Translations under genes and position numbers: made by a program
The notes under the pieces: model-generated
The model's input: the letters and a program-made list of their open reading frames with translations, nothing else
Told to the model about the DNA's origin: nothing
Databases searched by the model: none
Shown here: one piece after another, positions 5,828 through 11,973 of the stretch
How the letters are laid out: every line of letters begins with the position of its first letter
Position numbering within the stretch: the first letter of the stretch is position 1
Assembly (NCBI GenBank): GCA_900545745.1
Contig: URAD01000029.1
Coordinates: forward strand, 1 to 15,361
Reading direction: 5' to 3'
Length of the DNA: 15,361 nucleotides
Origin: an uncultured Collinsella sp.
GTDB taxonomy: Bacteria > Actinomycetota > Coriobacteriia > Coriobacteriales > Coriobacteriaceae

Positions 5828-7048
5828 ATGCATCTAGCCCGTCGTGCCTGGTGCCGAACATATCAGACGGTTTTTCGCATTGCATTGCCGATCCTGCCCT
5901 ATACCGAGCCGCGCATTTTAGAGCATGCCGAGGATGTGCCCGCGGTGCTTCAAAAGCGCTCGATCCAGAAGGTCCTTATCGTGACGGATCCCGGCATTGC
6001 CCGTCTGGGGCTCACGGCACCGCTCGAGACGGCGCTCGCATGCAGGGGGATTGGCGTTACGGTCTATGCCGAAACGCGTGCAAACCCCACGGTTTCAAAC
6101 GTGGAAGAAGCGGCGTCCCTGTATCGAGAGAGCGCCTGCCAGGCCATTATCGGTTTTGGCGGAGGATCGGCCATGGACTGCGCCAAGGGCGTGGGTGCAC
6201 GCATCACGCAGCCAAGCAAGCCCATCAACAAGATGCGCGGCCTGCTGCGGATTCATCGTCGCCTGCCGCTGCTTATCGCCGTTCCCACTACGGCAGGCAC
6301 GGGAAGCGAGGTCACGCTCGCGGCGGTTATCACCGATGACGAGACGCACTACAAGTACCCCATTAACGACTTTGTGCTTATCCCGCGCTTTGCGGTGCAC
6401 GACCCCGAGTTTACGCGCGGTCTGCCCGCCTCCATTACGGGGCAGACGGGTATGGACGCCCTGACGCATGCCGTCGAGGCCTTTATCGGGCGAAGCACCA
6501 CGCCCTATACGCGTAAGATGGCGCGACAGGCGGTGCAGCTCATCCACGACAATTTGCTCGAGGCCTATGAGCATGGCGACGACATGCGTGCGCGTCGCAA
6601 TATGCTTTCGGCGGCGTATAAGGCGGGCGTTGCGTTTACCCGCTCCTATGTTGGATACGTTCACGCCATCGCACACAGCTTGGGTGGGCGTTACGGGATT
6701 CCGCACGGCTTGGCCAACGCTATCATCCTGCCGCACATGCTTCGCGCTTATGGTGACGCCGCCGCCCCCAAGCTTGCCGATCTTGCTCGCATGGCGGGCA
6801 TTGCGCCGGCTACCGCGCAGGACAGTCTTGCGGCCGAGGCCTTTATCGATTGGGTCGACCGCATGAACGAGGCCCTGGGAATCCCCAAATATGTCTTGGG
6901 CATTCGCCGCTCTGACATTCCCGAGATGGCGGTGCATGCCGATGCCGAGGCCAATCCGCTATACCCCGTTCCGCTTCTAATGGACCGCTTGGAGCTCGAG
7001 CATATGTACGAGGTCGTTGCAGGTGGTATGTTTGAGGACGAGAATTAG
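5828..7048 (+). CDS. Iron-containing alcohol dehydrogenase
   Basis: This is a group III metal-dependent NAD(P)H alcohol dehydrogenase interconverting alcohols and aldehydes in the cytoplasm; the substrate cannot be read from sequence. It has 406 residues. FGGGSAMDCAK is the nucleotide-binding glycine loop. The metal ligands are the expected set: Asp210 and His214 (GMDALTHAVEAF), His279 (YVHAIAH) and His293 (IPHGLANAI). The start is supported by AAGGAG eight bases upstream, though the first about 18 residues are not typical of the family and a later start is possible. It is followed after eight bases by an aldehyde dehydrogenase gene, and a Rex-like operator lies just upstream, so the pair probably serves redox balance in fermentation or aldehyde disposal. 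Confidence 0.93.
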   Translation: MHLARRAWCRTYQTVFRIALPILPYTEPRILEHAEDVPAVLQKRSIQKVLIVTDPGIARLGLTAPLETALACRGIGVTVYAETRANPTVSNVEEAASLYRESACQAIIGFGGGSAMDCAKGVGARITQPSKPINKMRGLLRIHRRLPLLIAVPTTAGTGSEVTLAAVITDDETHYKYPINDFVLIPRFAVHDPEFTRGLPASITGQTGMDALTHAVEAFIGRSTTPYTRKMARQAVQLIHDNLLEAYEHGDDMRARRNMLSAAYKAGVAFTRSYVGYVHAIAHSLGGRYGIPHGLANAIILPHMLRAYGDAAAPKLADLARMAGIAPATAQDSLAAEAFIDWVDRMNEALGIPKYVLGIRRSDIPEMAVHADAEANPLYPVPLLMDRLELEHMYEVVAGGMFEDEN

Positions 7049-7056
7049 GAGGGTCC

Positions 7057-8435
7057 ATGAACACCGAGGAAATTGCGCGCATCGTCGGCGATCAGCGCGC
7101 CTACTTTAAGACGCACGCCACGTTTGATGTCGATGCTCGACGTCGCGCGCTCGTGAGTTTACGCGATGCGGTGCGGGCCCACGAGGCCGATATCGCTCAT
7201 GCGCTCAAGACCGATTTGGGAAAGTCGCATGACGAGGCCTATATGCGCGAGATTGGCACATCGCTTTCCGAGATTCGACATCAGATCGCTCACGTGGTTC
7301 GATGGAGTCGTCCGCGCCTGCGTCCGTGCGACCTCGCTAACGCCGTGAGCGTGTGCAAAACGCAAACCGTGCCCTATGGCGTCACGCTCATCATGGCGCC
7401 CTGGAACTATCCGTTTTTGCTGACGCTCGAGCCGCTCGCTGGCGCCCTTGCCGCGGGCAATACCGTGGTCATCAAGCCGAGCGCCTATGCTCCGGCATCG
7501 AGCGCGGTGCTCAAGCAAATCTGTGAAGAGGCATTTGATCCGCGCCTGGTGACGGTTGTCGAGGGCGGGCGCGCCGAGAACGAAGCGTTGCTCGATGAGT
7601 GCTGGGACAAGATCTTCTTTACCGGTAGCGTTCCGGTCGGCAAGCTCGTCATGGAGCGCGCGAGTAAAACCTCACGCCCGTGACGCTTGAGCTGGGCGGC
7701 AAGAGCCCCTGCATCGTGGATGCGACGGCAAACTTGAAGGTCGCGGCACGGCGTATCGCCTTTGGCAAATGGCTCAACGTAGGGCAGACCTGCGTGGCGC
7801 CCGACTACCTGCTGGTCGATACGCGCGTGCACGACGAGCTGCTGGGCCTCATCAAGGAAGAGGTCCGCCGTATGTTTGGCGAGCATCCGCTCGATAACGA
7901 GGATTACGGGCATATCGTCAATGCTAAGCATTTTGCGCGCGTGCGCGGGCTGATCGATCCCGATAAGGTCGTGCTGGGAGGCACGGCGCGCGAGTCGTCG
8001 CTCAAGATTGAGCCGACGATCCTAGACGGCGTGACCCCCGATGACGCCGTGATGCAGGAGGAGATCTTCGGTCCCATCTTGCCGGTGCTGACGTTTGAGA
8101 GCCTAGACGAGGCCGAAGCGTTTATTACGGATCGTCCGACGCCGCTGGCCCTGTATATCTTTAGTCAGGATCGCGCAGTTCAGCAGCGCTTCGTGCGTTA
8201 CGTGCCCTTTGGCGGTGGCTGTGTCAACGACACGATCATGCACTTGGCTACGAGCCATATGGGCTTTGGCGGCATGGGCGCGAGCGGTATGGGGCAGTAC
8301 CATGGACGCGAGAGCTTCGATACGTTTAGCCACAAGAAGAGTATCGTGAACAAGGCAACTTGGCTGGACGTGCCGTTTCGGTATGCGCCCTACGCAAGCT
8401 GGAAGCACAAGTTCGTGCGCATGTTTGTGCATTAG
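7057..8435 (+). pseudogene. Aldehyde dehydrogenase (ALDH3-like), frameshifted
   Basis: Together the two frames make one NAD(P)-dependent aldehyde dehydrogenase of about 459 residues, the normal size for the class 3/YwdH-like group. The 5' part (7057-7683) ends ...VMERASKTSRP. The 3' part (7680-8435) begins TLELGGKSPCIVD and carries both catalytic residues, the general-base Glu (codon 7689-7691) and nucleophile Cys in GQTC (codon 7791-7793). One more A in the A tract at 7666-7669 would restore ERASKNLTPVTLELGG, the expected junction, so a single-base deletion is the simplest explanation. The stop of the first frame overlaps a GTG in the second (GTGA), which could allow weak reinitiation, but the halves would not work separately. 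GGAGG overlapping the ADH stop serves as ribosome binding site. An assembly error is possible. Confidence 0.88.
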
Positions 8436-8443
8436 AAAAGGGC

Positions 8444-8482
8444 GCAGGTAATACGAACAAGTGTTCCTATTACCTGCATTTT
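8444..8482 (+). terminator. Hairpin terminator after the ADH/ALDH operon
   Basis: GCAGGTAATA (8444-8453) pairs perfectly with TATTACCTGC (8468-8477). Inside, after a C-C mismatch, GAAC and GTTC close a four-base loop (AAGT). ATTTT follows directly. It starts eight bases after the ALDH stop codon. The T-tract is short, so termination may be partial. Confidence 0.7.
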
Positions 8483-8519
8483 GCGTTAGACTACTGTTAT
8501 GGAGCACGGATGGGCCAAC

Positions 8520-8534
8520 TCCCTTTAGAAGGGA
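8520..8534 (+). promoter_or_regulatory. Ribosome binding site hidden in a hairpin
   Basis: TCCCTT (8520-8525) and AAGGGA (8529-8534) form a perfect 6-bp stem with a three-base loop. The right arm is the Shine-Dalgarno sequence (AAGGG, 8529-8533) of the peptide starting at 8541, seven bases away. Folding would lower translation, a common feature of small toxic membrane peptides. A weak promoter (TTACCT, 16 bases, TACTGT) may lie just upstream at about 8470-8497. Confidence 0.5.
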
Positions 8535-8540
8535 TTTGGT

Positions 8541-8624
8541 ATGAACGTAAGCGATGTTATTTCGTTATTGGCGTTGTTGATTGCGGCTATCGAACTCGGT
8601 CTGTTTATCGGCCGAATGAAATAG
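8541..8624 (+). CDS. 27-residue hydrophobic membrane peptide, holin-like toxin candidate
   Basis: The peptide is MNVSDVISLLALLIAAIELG followed by LFIGRMK: a polar N-terminus, one membrane-spanning stretch of about 17 residues and a basic end. Size and pattern resemble the small holin-like or TxpA-type peptides that act as toxins of type I toxin-antitoxin systems. The start has AAGGG seven bases upstream, folded into a hairpin. Two hairpins follow the stop codon (8624-8649 and 8681-8707), again as in such loci. I did not identify an antisense RNA promoter, so the antitoxin is not demonstrated. The alternative is a non-toxic small membrane protein. The resemblance is by composition and layout, not by confident homology. 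Confidence 0.55.
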   Translation: MNVSDVISLLALLIAAIELGLFIGRMK

Positions 8625-8707
8625 CCGCCCCCGCGTAAGCGAAGACGGCCACTTCTCACGATGAAAACGTGTATCGGAGTTGGCAAGACCCGCGGCAACG
8701 GGTGCCA
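8624..8707 (+). terminator. Two hairpins after the small membrane peptide
   Basis: First, GCCG (8624-8627) pairs with CGGC (8646-8649) around a perfect CGC-GTAA-GCG hairpin. Second, TGGCA (8681-8685) with TGCCA (8703-8707) and CCCG (8689-8692) with CGGG (8699-8702) form a two-part stem with a three-base bulge. No strong T-run follows, so they may stabilise the 3' end or form an RNA-RNA contact site as much as terminate. The remainder of 8708-8860 shows only a direct repeat GCAAGCGTT near 8729-8754 and no convincing gene. Confidence 0.45.
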
Positions 8708-8860
8708 TCCGTGTTCCTATCTTATCTGCAAGCGTTCTGTCGCGCAAGCGTTGAGGCAAACGATTGAAGGACGCAGGCAGGATGTATTTGTGTCCGCACG
8801 GGACCGTAGACTTCTCAATAAGGTTACACACCGGTTTATCCGGCCGTTAGAGGAGCTGCT

Positions 8861-9187
8861 ATGTACGAGCCTTCGCGTGTTCTTCTGTCATTTCACATTG
8901 CAGGATTTCAGTATGCCGATGGCGCTTTGGTCCTAGGCGATCTTAAAGCGGGCGATAAACTGACGCTGTGTGCCGAGCGCGATAATCCCCATGACCCCGA
9001 GGCAGTTGCGATCTACTATGGCAAGACCAAACTTGGCTACGTTCCGGGAAACGAGGTCGGCCCACTGTCCTTGATGATGTATTACGGCCACGAGGACGTA
9101 TTTGAGGCCCGTGTGCAACAGGTTGCCCCCGAGCGCAGCCCGTGGCATCAGGTGCGCGTTGGGCTCTACGTGGTGGATGCTCGCTAG
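8861..9187 (+). CDS. HIRAN domain protein
   Basis: The 108-residue protein is essentially one HIRAN domain: FHIAGFQYADGALVL, then GDKLTLCAERDNPHDPEAV and KLGYVPGNEV are the family's landmark segments. HIRAN domains are small beta-barrels that in SNF2-type helicases such as HLTF bind DNA 3' ends; stand-alone bacterial versions are common and their roles mostly unknown. The start is well supported by GAGGAG just upstream of the ATG, and the words around it (GAGGAGCTGCTATG) are identical at the DUF2130 gene. A microprotein gene follows after 18 bases on the same strand, so the two are probably co-transcribed. A DNA-related role is inferred from the domain. Confidence 0.88.
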   Translation: MYEPSRVLLSFHIAGFQYADGALVLGDLKAGDKLTLCAERDNPHDPEAVAIYYGKTKLGYVPGNEVGPLSLMMYYGHEDVFEARVQQVAPERSPWHQVRVGLYVVDAR

Positions 9188-9205
9188 TCGGCAATGGAGG
9201 CTGCC

Positions 9206-9385
9206 ATGTTTGATGACGATGACCTGTTTGATCTGGCAGATGATCCGTTTGAGTGGGATGTGCTACTCGATGACGATGAGCTGGAACAGGACCGTAAGAT
9301 GCGGCAGGACAAGAAAACTCAGGGTGACGCTTCGAAAAAGCAAGACAAGCGCCGCCGCGGACTGTTCGGCGGGCTCTTTGGATAA
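9206..9385 (+). CDS. 59-residue charged microprotein with Gly-Leu-Phe tail
   Basis: I do not recognise this protein. The N-terminal half is strongly acidic with aromatic residues (MFDDDDLFDLADDPFEWDVL), the middle is a charged, lysine-rich and probably disordered segment, and the end is RRRGLFGGLFG. The start at 9206 is preferred over ATG 9194 because GGAGG lies six bases before it. The polarised charge suggests a binding adaptor. The basic-hydrophobic tail could contact membrane, nucleic acid or a partner protein. It lies 18 bases after the HIRAN gene and 66 bases before the phosphoesterase gene, all in one direction. Coding potential rests on the good ribosome binding site and the non-random composition. 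Confidence 0.65.
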   Translation: MFDDDDLFDLADDPFEWDVLLDDDELEQDRKMRQDKKTQGDASKKQDKRRRGLFGGLFG

Positions 9386-9451
9386 CCGCCGCATCGCTAC
9401 GTCTGTATACTTAGCACGAGTTGAACACGTTGCGAAATGAGGGCATAGACG

Positions 9452-9997
9452 ATGATGTGGTTTACCGCCGACCTGCACCTGGGCGATACGAATATCTTGC
9501 ACGATATGGATCGGCCGTTTGATTCGGTCGAGGAGATGAACCGCAAGGTCATCGATGCCATCAATGAGTGCGTGGCTGCGGACGACCGCCTCTATATTCT
9601 GGGTGACTTTACCTATCGTTTGCCCCTGGCGGAGGCGGTGCGCCTGCGCGAGCGTATCGAATGCCAGAACGTGACGCTCATCCGCGGTAACCATGACGGC
9701 GACTGGGAAGATTCCGACGTACCGCAGATTTGGGAAGACGTGCGCGATTACCTGGAGATTGCTCCCGGCTATGCCAAGGGCCATCGTCTGGTTATGAGCC
9801 ACTACCCCATGCTCAGCTGGAACGGCAAGGCACGTGGCGCCATTATGCTGCATGGGCATATCCACAGCAGGGGTGACCGCGCCAACGCACGCAACCGCGA
9901 TCGCGAGCGCCCTATCTTTCGCTACGATGTCGGTCTCGATGCCAACGATTACAAGCCCGTAAGCCGCGATCAGATTCTTAGCTTCTTTGGGTTATAG
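9452..9997 (+). CDS. Calcineurin-like metallophosphoesterase
   Basis: The 181-residue protein carries the complete dimetal phosphoesterase motif set in order: Asp7-X-His9 (TADLHLG), Gly51-Asp52 (ILGDFTY), Asn80-His81-Asp82 (RGNHDG), His117 (SHYP) and Gly135-His136-X-His138 (GHIH). It belongs to the small single-domain phosphoesterases that act on nucleotides, phosphodiesters or phosphoproteins; the substrate is not apparent. The start at 9452 or the adjacent ATG 9455 is served by GAGGG in the preceding bases. A possible -10 box TATACT lies at 9406-9411, so it may have its own promoter besides read-through from the microprotein gene. It ends exactly at a REP-like hairpin and terminator. Confidence 0.93.
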   Translation: MMWFTADLHLGDTNILHDMDRPFDSVEEMNRKVIDAINECVAADDRLYILGDFTYRLPLAEAVRLRERIECQNVTLIRGNHDGDWEDSDVPQIWEDVRDYLEIAPGYAKGHRLVMSHYPMLSWNGKARGAIMLHGHIHSRGDRANARNRDRERPIFRYDVGLDANDYKPVSRDQILSFFGL

Positions 9998-10050
9998 GGC
10001 GCCAGAGCCACCACAAAGGGGACAGGCACCTTTGTGGTGGTTCTGGCGCC
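9998..10050. repeat. REP-like hairpin with GGGGACAGG word
   Basis: A 22-base arm (9998-10019) begins at the first base after the phosphoesterase stop codon. It pairs along its whole length with 10029-10050, with one G-T wobble and a nine-base loop (GGACAGGCA). The word GGGGACAGGCACCTTT at the tip is of the kind seen in palindromic repeats linked to IS200-like RAYT transposases. No transposase gene is present. Its right arm shares six bases with the left arm of the following terminator. Confidence 0.75.
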
Positions 10051-10079
10051 GTTGCCATTATGGCGGCGGCGCCTTTTTT
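10045..10079 (+). terminator. Intrinsic terminator between phosphoesterase and DUF2130 genes
   Basis: GGCGCCGTTGCCA (10045-10057) pairs with TGGCGGCGGCGCC (10061-10073) over 13 positions, including two wobble pairs, with a three-base loop. Six T residues follow at 10074-10079. This is a strong terminator. Its first six bases also form the end of the preceding REP-like hairpin, so the two stems cannot both be complete at once. Confidence 0.85.
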
Positions 10080-10137
10080 GTCCGCGCGGCGCGGTAGAGT
10101 GTAGCCGGTTGATATTTGCGTCCATCGAGGAGCTGCT

Positions 10138-11895
10138 ATGAACGAGATCAAGTGCCCGCATTGCGGCGAAGTTTTTAAGGTCGATGCATCCGGCTATGCG
10201 GATATCGTTAAGCAGGTGCGCGATGCCGAGTTCTCGCGCGACCTGGATGAGCGTGTGAAGGCAGTCCAGCGTGAGGGTGAGCAGGCGCTGGAGCTTGAGC
10301 GCTCGCGTTCGACGGCTGCCTTGCAACAGGCAGAGTCTCAGCGCAATGCCCAGCTTGTCGAGCAGAAGAACACTGCGGATCAGAAACTGGCGCAAGAGGT
10401 TGCCAAGCGCGATGCTGAGCTTGCCGAGCTGCGCGCTAAGCTCGAGGGCGCTGCCGCAGAGCGCGAGAGTGCAAGCCAGCGCGCGGCGGTTGAGGCACGA
10501 GCCAATGCTCAAAAAGAGAATGCCGAACTCCAGCGTGAGATTGATAGCCTGCGTGCGCAGCTTGGGCGCAAAGATGACGAAGCAAAGCTTGCCGAGTCGG
10601 CGGCGCGCAACGCTGCTCAAAACGATTTAGCTGCACGCGACGCTCAGATTGCCGAATTGCAGGCAAAGCTCTCCGCGGCGGATAAAGCCCAGGAGATGGC
10701 GCTTGCCGCCGCTGCGGCTGAGTCGAAACGCGAACTCGATGCCGCTCGCAGCGAGGCCGAGCGCGCGCTTGCTGACTATCGAGTGAAGGTACAGGAGAAG
10801 TTTTCCGCCGCAAAGACTCAGTCCATGCGCGAGGCCGAGGGCCTTCGTGCACAGCTTCGTGAGCAAGAACTTTCTGCAAAAATGGAGCTATCGAAGGCGG
10901 TCGCCGCGGCGGAGCGAGAGCGCGATGAGGCACGTGCCAAGCTGACGAGCGAGCTGGCGGTGCGCGATTCTCGCGAGGAGCAAGCCAAGGCGGCACACGA
11001 GCTCGAGCTTGCGCAGGCCAAGCGCGCGAGCGATGACCTGATTCGCTACAAGGATGAAGAGATTGAGCGTCTTAAGGACATGAAGGTACGCCTGTCCACC
11101 AAGATGGTGGGCGAGTCGCTCGAGCAGCACTGCGAGACCGAGTTCAATCGCCTGCGCATGACGGCGTTTCCCAACGCGTACTTCGAGAAAGATAACGATG
11201 CGTCCGAGGGCACCAAGGGCGACTTTATCTTCCGCGAGTGCGACGCGAGCGGCAACGAGGTCATTTCGATTATGTTCGAGATGAAAAACGAGAACGACGA
11301 GACCGCGACCAAGCACAAAAACGAGGACTTCTTTAAGAAACTCGATCACGATCGTCGCCAGAAAGGCTGTGAGTACGCGGTGCTCTGCACACTGCTCGAG
11401 CCCGAAAGCGAGCTCTATAACGCAGGGATAGTCGACGTGAGCTATCGCTACGAGAAGATGTACGTGATTCGCCCGCAATTTTTCATCCCCATGATTACAC
11501 TTCTTCGCAACGCCGCCATGGGTTCGTTGCGTTATAAGCAGGAGCTGGCGGAGTACAAACAGCAGAATATCGACGTTACGAACTTCGAAGCCAAGATGGA
11601 AAAGTTCAAGAACGATTTCGGTCGCAACTACGAGATCGCGAGCCGCAAGTTCCAAACGGCGATCGATGAGATCGACAAGACGATTAGCCATCTGCAGAAA
11701 ACCAAGGAGGCGTTGCTGTCCTCCGAGAACAATCTGCGCCTAGCCAACAAGAAGGCCGACGATCTTACCATTCGCAAGCTCACGTGGGGCAACAAGACCA
11801 TGAAGGCGGCGTTTGACGAGGCGCGCGGGGCTGCGCCAGAGACAAACGATGAGCCCGCCGAGGCGGATTCGTATGAGGTCGAGGACGCCGAGTAA
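10138..11895 (+). CDS. DUF2130 coiled-coil protein with nuclease-like core
   Basis: The 585-residue protein starts with a single CPHCG knuckle (Cys6, Cys9), then has a long alanine/glutamate/arginine-rich coiled coil (about residues 25-315), the DUF2130 domain (about 318-480) and a second helical segment with an acidic tail. Within the DUF2130 domain Asp362 (KGDFIF), Glu381 and Lys383 (FEMKNEN) are spaced like the D...ExK signature of PD-(D/E)XK nucleases; biochemical function is not established to my knowledge. The start is marked by GAGGAG just upstream. A strong terminator precedes the gene, so it probably has its own promoter in 10080-10125, though none is obvious. It may act on DNA together with the HIRAN protein upstream, but only proximity supports that. 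Confidence 0.9.
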   Translation: MNEIKCPHCGEVFKVDASGYADIVKQVRDAEFSRDLDERVKAVQREGEQALELERSRSTAALQQAESQRNAQLVEQKNTADQKLAQEVAKRDAELAELRAKLEGAAAERESASQRAAVEARANAQKENAELQREIDSLRAQLGRKDDEAKLAESAARNAAQNDLAARDAQIAELQAKLSAADKAQEMALAAAAAESKRELDAARSEAERALADYRVKVQEKFSAAKTQSMREAEGLRAQLREQELSAKMELSKAVAAAERERDEARAKLTSELAVRDSREEQAKAAHELELAQAKRASDDLIRYKDEEIERLKDMKVRLSTKMVGESLEQHCETEFNRLRMTAFPNAYFEKDNDASEGTKGDFIFRECDASGNEVISIMFEMKNENDETATKHKNEDFFKKLDHDRRQKGCEYAVLCTLLEPESELYNAGIVDVSYRYEKMYVIRPQFFIPMITLLRNAAMGSLRYKQELAEYKQQNIDVTNFEAKMEKFKNDFGRNYEIASRKFQTAIDEIDKTISHLQKTKEALLSSENNLRLANKKADDLTIRKLTWGNKTMKAAFDEARGAAPETNDEPAEADSYEVEDAE

Positions 11896-11914
11896 GGCAT
11901 AGCGTATAGTGCAA

Positions 11915-11952
11915 AAGCGGGGCCGCTGGCGATATTGCCAACGGCCCCGCTT
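11915..11952. terminator. Bidirectional terminator between convergent genes
   Basis: AAGCGGGGCCG (11915-11925) pairs with CGGCCCCGCTT (11942-11952). After one mismatch TGGC and GCCA extend the stem around a six-base loop. On the minus strand the stem runs into TTTTG, giving a good terminator for the helicase. On the plus strand the T-run is short (TTGTT), so termination of the DUF2130 transcript relies mainly on stem strength. Confidence 0.85.
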
Positions 11953-11973
11953 GTTCCGTTCCAGTATGTACGG

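Noticed and set aside
7660..7683. Programmed -1 frameshift in the aldehyde dehydrogenase
   Set aside because: The sequence before the stop (GTAAAACC) does not form a standard slippery heptamer. A tRNA on AAA slipping back would face TAA, so a deletion is simpler.
8729..8754. Direct repeat GCAAGCGTT as a CRISPR or iteron
   Set aside because: There are only two 9-base copies with no further units, which is too little to support either.
8661..8936. 91-residue frame running into the HIRAN gene
   Set aside because: It overlaps the start of a well-supported gene, has no ribosome binding site and covers RNA hairpins.
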